NCBI GenBank assembly: GCA_048498135.1
Contig: JBEHYO010000023.1
Coordinates: 1-41,492, forward strand
Length of the DNA stretch: 41,492 nucleotides
DNA from: Dokdonella_A sp937902695
GTDB taxonomy: Bacteria > Pseudomonadota > Gammaproteobacteria > Xanthomonadales > Rhodanobacteraceae
Direction: 5' to 3'
Part shown: one piece after another, positions 32,736 to 40,648 of the stretch
How the letters are laid out: each line of letters begins with the position of its first letter
Position numbering within the stretch: position 1 is the stretch's first letter
Notes under the pieces: model-generated
Database searches by the model: none
Told to the model about the DNA's origin: nothing
Seen by the model: only the letters and a program-made list of their open reading frames with translations
Translations under genes and position numbers: made by a program

Positions 32736-32749
32736 TTGATGCAAATCAA
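32736..32749 (-). promoter_or_regulatory. Perfect FNR/DNR-type box for the host-attachment gene
   Basis: TTGATGCAAATCAA, an exact match to TTGAT-N4-ATCAA. On the minus strand TAGACT (32714-32709) lies 21 bp beyond. The centre is 62.5 bp from the start at 32680. Confidence 0.75.
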
Positions 32750-32853
32750 GCTCGTGGTCCTGCAGCCGGCCGATCAGGATCCAGGCTATCCGCTGCCGTG
32801 CGCCGATCTCGCCGAACACGTGGCAATTGCCGCTGCTTCCTGCGCACGCACGC

Positions 32854-32867
32854 TTGACCAGGATCAA
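32854..32867 (+). promoter_or_regulatory. FNR/DNR-type box for the beta-CASP RNase gene
   Basis: TTGACCAGGATCAA, one mismatch to TTGAT-N4-ATCAA. TAGAGT (32890-32895) lies exactly 22 bp downstream. The centre is 69.5 bp before the start at 32930. Confidence 0.72.
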
Positions 32868-32929
32868 CCGACTGCAGCGTCCGACGACCTAGAGTGACGG
32901 TCGCGCGCTTGCCCGATGCGGAGACCTCG

Positions 32930-34333
32930 ATGATCTCGATGACGTGCCATGGCGCGGCCCGGCAGGTCACCGGCTCGTGTTATCTCGTCGAAACCGGCGG
33001 ATGCCGGCTGCTGGTCGATTGCGGTTTCTTCCAGGGCGGTGCCGCGGCAGGGCCGGACGCCAACGCGGCCGATTTCGGCTTCGATCCCGCATCCATCGAT
33101 TTCGTGCTGCTGACCCACGCGCACCTGGATCATTGCGGGCGGATACCGCTTCTGGTCAAACGGGGTTTTCGTGGCGAGATCATCGCGACGGATCCGACGC
33201 GCGAGCTCGCGCGCCTGGTGATGAGCGATGCGGCGTCGCTGCAGGAGGAAGATGCGCGCAGGCGCTCGCGACGTCTCTATCGCAAGGGCAAGGGCGACTC
33301 CGCGCCGCTTTACACGATCGGCGATGCGTTCCGCGCGATGGATTTCTTTGGCCGCCGCGCGGAATACGGTCGCGACATCGACCTCGCCGCGGAGCTACGC
33401 GTCCGCTTCGTCGATGCCGGGCACATGCTGGGTTCGGCGTCGGTGCTCGTCGAAGCCGGGCCAGGCCGCTCGCGGCAGGCCATTCTCTTTTCCGGCGATA
33501 TCGGTAATCCGGGCCGGCCATTGCTGCGCGAGGCCGAACCGCCGCCCGCGGCCGACGTGGTCGTCATGGAAGCGACGTACGGTGACCGCAACCACCGATC
33601 GATGTCGGCGAGCGTCGACGAGCTGATCGCCGCGATCGCGGACAGGCTCGACAGGGGCGGCAACGTCATCATTCCGACGTTCGCGCTCGAACGCGCGCAG
33701 GAAGTGCTGTTCCACCTCGCCGGTGCCGTGCGCGCGAACGCGCTTCCGCGCAATCTGCCCGTCTTCCTCGATTCGCCGATGGCGATTTCGGCGACTTCGA
33801 TCTTCGCGCGGTATCCCGCTTGTCTTGGCGACGAGCCAAGAGCGCGGATCGCGGCCGGCGGGGATCCGTTTGGCTTGCCGACCCTGCATTTCACGCGCGA
33901 CGTCGGCGACTCGATGGCGATCAACAGGATCGAGGGCGGCGCGGTGATCCTGGCCGGCGCCGGCATGTGCACGGGAGGGCGCGTGCGCCACCATCTCAAG
34001 CACAATCTCTGGCGCGAAAACGCCGGCGTCGTCTTCGTCGGCTACGCGGCGGAAGGTACGCCCGCGCGACGCATCATCGACGGCGCCGATCATGTGCGCA
34101 TCCTCGGCGAGGAGATTCGCGTGCGCGCGAAGATCTGGACGATAAATGGGTTTTCCGCCCACGCGGGTCAGGACGACCTGCTGCGCTGGGTTGCGCATGC
34201 CGGCACGCCGCGCAAGATCCTGCTGGTACACGGCGAGCCCGGGCGGGGCATGCAGCCCCTGGCCGACCGGATGCGGCTGAGCGGACTCGACGTCGACATG
34301 CCCGTTGAGGGCGAACGTATTGCGCTCGCCTGA
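32930..34333 (+). CDS. Metallo-beta-lactamase-fold beta-CASP RNase
   Basis: This 467-residue protein of the CPSF/RNase J-like class has the metal-binding motif THAHLDHCG (His-x-His-x-Asp-His), then DAGHMLGS, FSGDIG, ATYGDR and the beta-CASP insert (NVIIPTFALERAQEV, GAGMCTGGRVRHHL). The terminal INGFSAHAGQDDLLRW and ILLVHGEPG complete the active site. Such enzymes process or degrade RNA with zinc. The bacterial stand-alone type is often annotated as an exonuclease. The start at 32930 has GGAG six bases upstream; ATG 32939 is an alternative. Control by an FNR-like box suggests RNA turnover adjusted to low oxygen (inference). Confidence 0.9.
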   Translation: MISMTCHGAARQVTGSCYLVETGGCRLLVDCGFFQGGAAAGPDANAADFGFDPASIDFVLLTHAHLDHCGRIPLLVKRGFRGEIIATDPTRELARLVMSDAASLQEEDARRRSRRLYRKGKGDSAPLYTIGDAFRAMDFFGRRAEYGRDIDLAAELRVRFVDAGHMLGSASVLVEAGPGRSRQAILFSGDIGNPGRPLLREAEPPPAADVVVMEATYGDRNHRSMSASVDELIAAIADRLDRGGNVIIPTFALERAQEVLFHLAGAVRANALPRNLPVFLDSPMAISATSIFARYPACLGDEPRARIAAGGDPFGLPTLHFTRDVGDSMAINRIEGGAVILAGAGMCTGGRVRHHLKHNLWRENAGVVFVGYAAEGTPARRIIDGADHVRILGEEIRVRAKIWTINGFSAHAGQDDLLRWVAHAGTPRKILLVHGEPGRGMQPLADRMRLSGLDVDMPVEGERIALA

Positions 34334-34393
34334 AATCCGGGCGTCGGGTCGCCGGCGTTGCGCCTTGCCCGCGGGGCGCGCGTCCGGCGCCTG

Positions 34394-35200
34394 CTACCGC
34401 ATTCCGGCCAGCGCACCCGCCTGCATCTGCCGGATGTGCAGGACGGCGCCTTCCCAGGTCTCGGGCCCGATGCCGACATCGCTCCGGAACGGGTACTGCA
34501 GCTCGAACAGCAAGACGAGGATCGACACGATGATCGTGACGACCGTCGACGTCATCAGGATCTGCACGCGCGCGTTGCGCAGCTCGAAGAGCCAGCAGAA
34601 GCAGATGATGCAGGCCGCGCCGATCAGCAGCACGAGCCACTCGAACCACGGCACGCCGCTCGCGTTGATCGCGATGCGCTGCTGGCGCGCATCGTGGATG
34701 ACGTTGAGCTCCTGCAGCGTCGCCTCCTGCGAGTTCGATTCGCCCAGATGGGCCGGAACCAGCGTGCCGACGGCGTCGATCGCATCCATGTCGAGCAGCG
34801 CGACCCGTGCGTCGAACGAGCCGCGCCGCATGCTCGGCCATTCGCCGCTGACCATGGTTTCGGCGTAGCGGGTCATGTCGTCGCGCACGCGCGTGCGCAC
34901 CGCCGGCGAGAGGCCCACCGAGGTGTGCCAGACGTCGATCACGGCATCCGATTCCTCGACGGCCATCTGTCCCGCTTCGACGAAGTGCTGCCAGACGACG
35001 ACCGTGAGAAAGCCGAGGATGACCGCGTAGAGCGTGCCGGAGACCGCGATGATGATGCCGCCGACTTCGTTGTAGGCGATGAAGTCGCGCGCGGCGAAGC
35101 GGCGGTGCACGAACACTTGCCCGGCGGCGGCGAGCGTAAGCGTCACGACCAGCGCGCCGATCAGGACGAGGATGGCCGGAACGGTGTAGAGGAAGTCCAT
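34394..35200 (-). CDS. DUF4239 (bestrophin-like) membrane protein
   Basis: This 268-residue protein has four predicted membrane helices: about 5-27, 46-70 (GGIIIAVSGTLYAVILGFLTVVVW), 189-209 and 217-238. A soluble loop of about 115 residues lies between pairs. The arrangement and the GGIIIAVSGTLYAVILGF segment match the DUF4239 family, distantly related to bestrophin channels. It is convergent with the RNase gene, with about 60 bp between stops, and lies outside the FNR-box set. Function is unknown; an ion channel is possible but unproven. Confidence 0.8.
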   Translation of the reverse strand: MDFLYTVPAILVLIGALVVTLTLAAAGQVFVHRRFAARDFIAYNEVGGIIIAVSGTLYAVILGFLTVVVWQHFVEAGQMAVEESDAVIDVWHTSVGLSPAVRTRVRDDMTRYAETMVSGEWPSMRRGSFDARVALLDMDAIDAVGTLVPAHLGESNSQEATLQELNVIHDARQQRIAINASGVPWFEWLVLLIGAACIICFCWLFELRNARVQILMTSTVVTIIVSILVLLFELQYPFRSDVGIGPETWEGAVLHIRQMQAGALAGMR

Positions 35201-35381
35201 CGCGATTCCGCCTCGCGAATAGAAACCGGGTGCAGCCGATGCGGGCTGAGCCTAGCACGGCCGCTGCGGCAGCGCGGCAGGCTGGACGTGCGCGACGCGA
35301 CCGCGGCCGTCCAGCCGAAGGCGACCGGCCCCGTTTCCGGCGCGCCCGGGCCCAGTGAATTCCCGGATGTATCGATCGACC

Positions 35382-36791
35382 TCAGTCGAACCCGTTGGCG
35401 AAGATCGTGTCGGTGTCGACGCCCTCGTAGGCGCCGATGTCGGGCGCGCTGCCGACGATGCGCGGGAAGCCCGTGCCGCGCTGGTCGAACGACGCCGCTG
35501 CGTCGTTGTTGCCGGCGTCGATCGCGGGGCTGCCGGCACCAAGCGCATGCGTCTTCGTCGGGCCGCCGTTGTCGGCGAGCGCGAGGAGCTCCGGGTCGGA
35601 CTGGATCGTGCCCGGCGGGAGCGTCACCGACGGCGAAGGTCCGATGAGGTCGTTCGCGCCGCTGACGCCGCCCGCGATGCCGAGGCCTATGTTCTGATCC
35701 GAGCCCGCGCTCGTGTTGCTCGCGATGATCGAGCTCTCGACGTCGGCGCTCGAATAGGCGAGGCGAAGGCCGCCGCCGTGCGCGACGGCGGTCTCGGTGT
35801 TGAACGCGATCGTCGAGCTCACGATCGCAGTCTGGCCGCGCGCGTAGACGCCGCCGACGCTTTGCGCCGTGTTGCCCGAGATCGTGCTGTTTGCGATGAG
35901 GTTCGGCGAGGCGGCCGATCCGTAGATCATGAGGCCGCCGACGCCGCCCGCCGTGTTGCCCGAGATCGTCGAGTTCGAGATGTTCGCGCCGCCGCGGACG
36001 CGCGCGCCGCCGAACGAGCCGGGGTTGTTCGAAATCCCGCTGACGGCGTTGTCCGAGATCGTCGAATACGTCATGAGGAGCTTGCCGCCGACGTCGGCGC
36101 CACCGCTCTGGGTAAGGCCCCCCGATGCGATCGCGACGCTGTTGTGCGTGATCGTGCTGTGGTCGAGCACCAGGTCGCCTTCGACGAACGCGCCGCCGCC
36201 CAATCCGCTGCCGAGCGAGGAGTAGATCTGGTTGTTGGTCAGCGTGCTGTTGATCATGACCAGCGTCGAGTTCGCGAGCACGGCGCCGCCGAGACTGTTG
36301 CCGCTGGAGCCAAAGTCGATGACCTGGCAGCTCGTGATCACGGTGTTGTTGAGCAGCAGCGGTCCCTTCGAGTAGATGCAGCCGCCGCCGAACGTGTTGC
36401 TGTAGCCGTGCTGCAGCTTGAGGCCGTAGAGCGCGAGCGTGAAGTTGCCGTTCTGGTTGAAGACGCGGTCTGAATGCGTGCCGTCGATCGCGAGAAGGTC
36501 CGGCCCCGGACCCTGGATCAGGACATCGCGGTTGACGTCGATGCGCCCGGTCGTCAGCGAGATCTGGCCGCAGATCAGCTGCGTGAGGTCGATCGGATCG
36601 CCGGGCGGCCCATTCAGCACGGCGTCGCGAAGCGTGCCGTTGCCGCTGTCCTGGCAACTGGTCACGACGACGGCACCGTGCGGACTGGCGGGCGTCGCCG
36701 GCGCGTCGGTTGCGCCGAGGAGCGCCGCGAGACAGGCTGCGAGCGGATTGAGGGACAACGCGCGCGCGCGCGCCGGATGCGGTGACGGCAT
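35382..36791 (-). CDS. Secreted right-handed beta-helix protein (choice-of-anchor Q type)
   Basis: This 469-residue protein has an N-terminal signal (MPSPHPARARALSLNPLAACLAALLGATDA) and an N-terminal CxDSGNGTLRDAV motif typical of polymorphic-outer-membrane or choice-of-anchor Q proteins. Many repeats of the S-T-I-S-x-N-x-A type form a parallel beta-helix (about 90-430). The end is AGSPAIDAGNN...GAYEG followed by DTIFANGFD. I have seen this GFD/GFE-type end in many Lysobacterales secreted proteins; it may be a sorting or anchoring tail. The start at 36791 has AGGAG six bases upstream. A surface or extracellular structural role is likely. A hairpin GGCTGGACG...CGTCCAGCC (35280-35316) lies beyond its stop. 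Confidence 0.82.
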   Translation of the reverse strand: MPSPHPARARALSLNPLAACLAALLGATDAPATPASPHGAVVVTSCQDSGNGTLRDAVLNGPPGDPIDLTQLICGQISLTTGRIDVNRDVLIQGPGPDLLAIDGTHSDRVFNQNGNFTLALYGLKLQHGYSNTFGGGCIYSKGPLLLNNTVITSCQVIDFGSSGNSLGGAVLANSTLVMINSTLTNNQIYSSLGSGLGGGAFVEGDLVLDHSTITHNSVAIASGGLTQSGGADVGGKLLMTYSTISDNAVSGISNNPGSFGGARVRGGANISNSTISGNTAGGVGGLMIYGSAASPNLIANSTISGNTAQSVGGVYARGQTAIVSSTIAFNTETAVAHGGGLRLAYSSADVESSIIASNTSAGSDQNIGLGIAGGVSGANDLIGPSPSVTLPPGTIQSDPELLALADNGGPTKTHALGAGSPAIDAGNNDAAASFDQRGTGFPRIVGSAPDIGAYEGVDTDTIFANGFD

Positions 36792-36942
36792 GATCTTCTC
36801 CTTCAGGCGCAGCGGTTGCCGGATGGCGGCGCCTCTACTGAAGCGAACGCCAAACGGGGGAGAACTGCGACACGCCTCGAAGTGTACGTCCACGCGAAAA
36901 CATCACGGTCGGCGCCGGCCGACCGGGCCGACGCGCGATCGG

Positions 36943-38019
36943 TCAATTGCGCAGCGTCTTCCTGACGCGCTCGAGGAGGCCGCTGCGATCGCCGGGCGAG
37001 GTGACCGGCAGCATCGCCTCGCACTCGACGTAACCGAGGGCATTGTATGCATTGATGAACTCGATGACGTCGGCAGCGCCGGCCTTGCTCTGCGCGGCGA
37101 TGTCGTCGATCGTACCCGAGGTCGACATCATCGCGGTGGCGATGCGGAAATGCCGCGGAAACTCGCGCTCGACCTGCGGCCAGCGCGTCAGGCGATAGCG
37201 CGCATCGGCCGGCAGGCCGGCATCGAGCCCACCGTCGCTGCGCGCGAGGTGCGCGAGCCACACGAGGCGCGAATACGGCTGCGCCGGCAGGATCTCGATC
37301 GCCGCCGCGAACTCGGCGGGATCGAGGCGGATCAGCTCCGAGCGGCGCAGCGGCAGCCTCGCCCAGTCGGAGAGCGCCTTCAGCGCGACGCCGGCGTACC
37401 AGCGCTGGCGCGCGGGATCGATGATGATCGAGGGCAGGCCCTCGTGGACGACGCGCACGGGACCATCGGCCGCGTCGAGCTTGGCGAGAAGCTCGTCGAT
37501 GCGATACGTCTCGGGCGGCGCTACCTTGATGCCGGCCGGCGCTTCGACGACGGCGGCGACGGGTTTCAGCTCCGTGACGTTCGAGGCCGGCTTGCGATCG
37601 GTACGGCGGACCACGGCCGGCGCCTCCGGCTCCGCCGCGGGCGGCGCTTCGTAGCTTTCGGCGTTGGCGGGCCGCATCGGCGCGGCTTCGGCCCTGCCAT
37701 TGCCGAGGTTCTCGCTGATGCGGTTGAGGAGCGCAACGAGATCGCCGCTGACGACCGGCTTGCGTAACGAGAACTCGGGTTCGAGCGGCTCGGCCGCGCT
37801 CGTGTAGGCGATGACGAGACGGCCGCGCGAGCGGGCGCGCAGCCAGTCCATCTGGCCGTACATCGATTCGATGTCGACGACGAGAAGATCGGCGTGCGCC
37901 GCCTCGCCGTTCTCCCACGGCGAGGACAGCTTCGCGCGGTGCTTCTCCAGAAGCGATGCGATGCGCGCGGCGTCCTGCTCGGATGCGCCGGTGACGGCAA
38001 TCGTGCGTGTCGTGCTCAT
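36943..38019 (-). CDS. Pseudo-receiver protein with C-terminal helical domain
   Basis: This 358-residue protein has an N-terminal response-regulator-like fold (about 1-115). The usual phosphoacceptor position reads LLVVDIESMYGQ, but the flanking acidic pair is absent (early residues IAVTGASEQDAARI), so phosphorylation is unlikely. A proline/alanine-rich linker (about 118-165) follows. The C-terminal domain (LPAQPYSRLVWLAHLARSDG, then RYRLTRWPQVEREFPRHFRI and a winged-helix-like GTIDDIAAQS segment) resembles conserved hypothetical proteins of Lysobacterales. It is likely a cytoplasmic signalling adaptor. Partner unknown. Confidence 0.65.
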   Translation of the reverse strand: MSTTRTIAVTGASEQDAARIASLLEKHRAKLSSPWENGEAAHADLLVVDIESMYGQMDWLRARSRGRLVIAYTSAAEPLEPEFSLRKPVVSGDLVALLNRISENLGNGRAEAAPMRPANAESYEAPPAAEPEAPAVVRRTDRKPASNVTELKPVAAVVEAPAGIKVAPPETYRIDELLAKLDAADGPVRVVHEGLPSIIIDPARQRWYAGVALKALSDWARLPLRRSELIRLDPAEFAAAIEILPAQPYSRLVWLAHLARSDGGLDAGLPADARYRLTRWPQVEREFPRHFRIATAMMSTSGTIDDIAAQSKAGAADVIEFINAYNALGYVECEAMLPVTSPGDRSGLLERVRKTLRN

Positions 38020-38147
38020 GGCGGTCCAGGTTCCCCCCACAGCCTGAAAAGCGATGGGAGGGGACTATGCAAACGCTATGCCCGGGCAGGCTCAGCCGGT
38101 TCGGGCCCGTCGTGCGTGGCGGTTTTGCGCGAAAGCGACGGTGCTTG

Positions 38148-39965
38148 TCAGGCCTCGACGGCGGCTACCGGCGCGGCGGGTTCTTCGGGCGAGGGGGCTT
38201 CGGCGCCGCGTTCGCGCTGCATGCGCCAGAGCTGGGCGTAGCGGCCGCCCTCGGCGAGCAGTTCCTCGTGCGTGCCGCGCTCGACGATGCGGCCGTGCTC
38301 GAGGACGAGGATCTGGTCGGCGCCGACGATCGTCGAGAGGCGGTGCGCGATGACGAGCGTCGTGCGGTCGCGCGCGATTTCGGCAAGCTCGGCCTGGATG
38401 ATCTTCTCGGTGCGCGTGTCGAGCGCGCTGGTCGCCTCGTCGAAGACCAGGATGGCCGGATTCTTGAGCAGCGTGCGCGCGATCGCGACGCGCTGCTTCT
38501 CGCCGCCGGAGAGCTTGAGGCCGCGCTCGCCGACCATCGTCTCGTAGCCGAGCGGCAGCGATTCCATGAACGCGTGGATGTGCGCGGCCCTGGCGGCGGC
38601 GACGATCTCGTCGCGCGCCGCATCGGGCCGGCCGTACGCGATGTTGTAGTAGATCGTGTCGTTGAACAGCACCGTGTCCTGCGGAACGATGCCGATCGCG
38701 CGGCGCAGCGATTCCTGCGTGACGCTGCGGATGTCCTGTCCGTCGATCGTGATGCGGCCCCCGGTGACGTCGTAGAAGCGGAACAGCAGGCGCGCGAGCG
38801 TGGACTTGCCGGCGCCCGTCGTGCCGACGACCGCGACGGTTTCGCCGGCCGCGATCTCGAAATCGACGTCGCGCAGGATCGAGCGCGCGGCTTCGTAGTC
38901 GAAATCGACGTGCTCGAAGCGCACCTGTCCGCCCTTGAGCGCGAGCGGGCCGGCGTCCGGCGCGTCCTCGACTTCCTTCTCTTCCTCGAGCAGCGCGAAC
39001 ATGCGCTCGATGTTGGTCAGCGCCTGCTTGACCTCGCGATAGACCACGCCGAGATAGTTGAGCGGGATCGCGAGCTGGATCAGGAACGCGTTGACCAGCA
39101 CGAGATCGCCAAGGCTCATCGTGCCCGCGACGACGCCGGCCGACGCGCGCCACAGCAGCAGCGTCAGGCCCGTCGCGACGATGCTGGACTGGCCGATGTT
39201 GAGCGCGGCGAGCGTCTTCAGGCTCTTCACGGTGGCTTCCTCGTACTTGACGAGGCTCGAGTCGTAGCGCGCGAACTCGTGCCGCTCGTTGCCGAAGTAC
39301 TTGACCGTCTCGTAGTTGAGCAGCGAATCGACCGCGTGCGCGTTCGCTTCGGTGTCGGCCGCGTTCGCCGCCCGGTAGTAGCGAAGGCGCCATTCGGTCA
39401 CCGAGACCGTGTAGGCGATATAGACGAACAGCGTCGTGAGCGTGATCGCGGCGAAGCCCCAGTCGTAACGCACGATGAGATAACCGCAGACGACGGCGAC
39501 TTCGAGCAGCGTCGGCAGGATCGTGTAGATGGTCCAGTCGAGCAGGTCGCTCGTCGCATTCATGCCGCGCTCGACGTCGCGCGCGACGCCGCCGGTGCGG
39601 CGATCGAGATGGAAGCGGAGCGAGAGCGCGTGCAGGTGCTCGAACACGCGCAGCGTGATCTGGCGCGACGTGCGCGCCATCACGCGCGCGAAGACGATCT
39701 GGCGCAGCTCCTGGAACAGCGAGGACGAGAGGCGCAGCGCGCCGTACGCCACGAGCAGCAGCAGCGGGATCAGCAGCGGCTTGGGCGCGACGTCGAGCGC
39801 GTCGACGAGATGCTTCAGCACGAGCGGCACGCCGATGTTGGCGAGCTTGGCGACGACGAGGAACGCGAGCGCGATGCCGACGCGCAGGCGATAGCGCCAG
39901 ATCTGCGGCCAGAGGCGGCGGAAGACGTTGACGAGGCTGGCGGGGCGGGAGTCGGCGGCGGCCAT
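38148..39965 (-). CDS. ABC exporter, fused permease and ATPase (Atm1/MsbA-like)
   Basis: This protein of about 605 residues has an N-terminal six-helix type I exporter membrane domain (about 25-310; LWPQIWRYRLRVGIALAF, NYETVKYFGNERHEFARYD). The ATPase domain (about 345-580) has Walker A GTTGAGKS, signature LSGGEKQR, Walker B ILVFDEATSALD and H-loop IAHRLS. The VNSLLNYETVKYFGNE-type segment (here DSLLNYETVKYFGNE) is a hallmark of the Atm1/HMT1 subfamily, which exports glutathione or metal conjugates. It functions as a homodimer in the inner membrane. ATG 39965 is preferred over the longer frame because the extension is not membrane-domain-like. The C-terminal tail is alanine/proline-rich. Confidence 0.88.
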   Translation of the reverse strand: MAAADSRPASLVNVFRRLWPQIWRYRLRVGIALAFLVVAKLANIGVPLVLKHLVDALDVAPKPLLIPLLLLVAYGALRLSSSLFQELRQIVFARVMARTSRQITLRVFEHLHALSLRFHLDRRTGGVARDVERGMNATSDLLDWTIYTILPTLLEVAVVCGYLIVRYDWGFAAITLTTLFVYIAYTVSVTEWRLRYYRAANAADTEANAHAVDSLLNYETVKYFGNERHEFARYDSSLVKYEEATVKSLKTLAALNIGQSSIVATGLTLLLWRASAGVVAGTMSLGDLVLVNAFLIQLAIPLNYLGVVYREVKQALTNIERMFALLEEEKEVEDAPDAGPLALKGGQVRFEHVDFDYEAARSILRDVDFEIAAGETVAVVGTTGAGKSTLARLLFRFYDVTGGRITIDGQDIRSVTQESLRRAIGIVPQDTVLFNDTIYYNIAYGRPDAARDEIVAAARAAHIHAFMESLPLGYETMVGERGLKLSGGEKQRVAIARTLLKNPAILVFDEATSALDTRTEKIIQAELAEIARDRTTLVIAHRLSTIVGADQILVLEHGRIVERGTHEELLAEGGRYAQLWRMQRERGAEAPSPEEPAAPVAAVEA

Positions 39966-40072
39966 AGGCGCGTGTTTACATGGGGCCCGGGCTGCCGTAA
40001 ACAACTCGGCGTGAACAATCGGGCCCGATCACGGCGCTATCATCGCAATTCCCCTACGCCGGAGAGCGTCCC

Positions 40073-40507
40073 ATGCGCACAAAAATCTGGATTGCGGTCG
40101 CGCTGCTGCTCTGCAGCGGTCTCGCGCTGGCTGAGGACGCGTCGATGGCGCGCACGAAGGCGCCGAAAGGCGCGAGCGTGTCGATCGTTTCGCCGACGAA
40201 CGGCGCGACGGTCGGGCAGGACGTCACGGTCAGGTTCGGCGCGAAAGGCATCGCGATCAAGCCCGCCGGCGACACGACGCCGGACTCGGGCCATCATCAT
40301 CTCCTGATCGACGCGAAGGAACTGCCGCCGCTCGACGCGCCGATTCCGAACGACGCGACGCACAAGCACTACGGGAAAGGGCAGACCGAGGACACGATCC
40401 ATCTCGAGCCCGGGACGCATACGCTGCAGCTCGACTTGGGCGATGCGGCGCATCGGCAGTTCGATCCGCCGATCGTGTCGAAGAAGATCACGGTGCACGT
40501 GAAGTAG
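40073..40507 (+). CDS. Periplasmic DUF4399-domain protein
   Basis: This 144-residue exported protein has signal peptide MRTKIWIAVALLLCSGLALA and a mature DUF4399 domain: VSIVSPTNGATVGQDVTVRFG, then GHHHLLIDAKELPP and LEPGTHTLQLDLGDAAH. The conserved GHHH could bind a metal. Function is unknown. It is divergent from the ABC exporter gene (107 bp between starts). GGAG stands eight bases before the ATG. A T-run follows the stop at about 40525-40533 without a good stem, then a REP-type element. Confidence 0.82.
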   Translation: MRTKIWIAVALLLCSGLALAEDASMARTKAPKGASVSIVSPTNGATVGQDVTVRFGAKGIAIKPAGDTTPDSGHHHLLIDAKELPPLDAPIPNDATHKHYGKGQTEDTIHLEPGTHTLQLDLGDAAHRQFDPPIVSKKITVHVK

Positions 40508-40533
40508 CCGCTTCGCCTCGCTGCTTTTTTTTT

Positions 40534-40630
40534 CCTCTCCCGCTCGCGGGAGAGGGTAGGGTGAGGGGCTTTTAGGCGAGACCGAACCCACTTGCCCTCA
40601 CCCCGGCCCTCTCCCGCAAGCGGGAGAGGG
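40534..40630. repeat. REP-type inverted-repeat element (BIME-like)
   Basis: Two palindromic units in opposite orientation: CCTCTCCCGCTCGCGGGAGAGGG (read as CCTCTCCCGC / GCGGGAGAGG, 40534-40556) and CCCTCTCCCGCAAGCGGGAGAGGG (40607-40630). They are flanked symmetrically by TAGGGTGAGGGG and CCCTCACCCCGG. The short palindromes with the AGGGTGAGGG arms are a common bacterial interspersed element. It fills the gap between two convergent genes and could act in transcript-end stabilisation. Confidence 0.8.
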
Positions 40631-40648
40631 GGAATCGCAGCGGGGCCA

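Noticed and set aside
38007..40307. Rightward 766-codon frame opposite the ABC exporter
   Set aside because: Low-complexity shadow translation; the leftward frame carries Walker A, signature and Walker B motifs.
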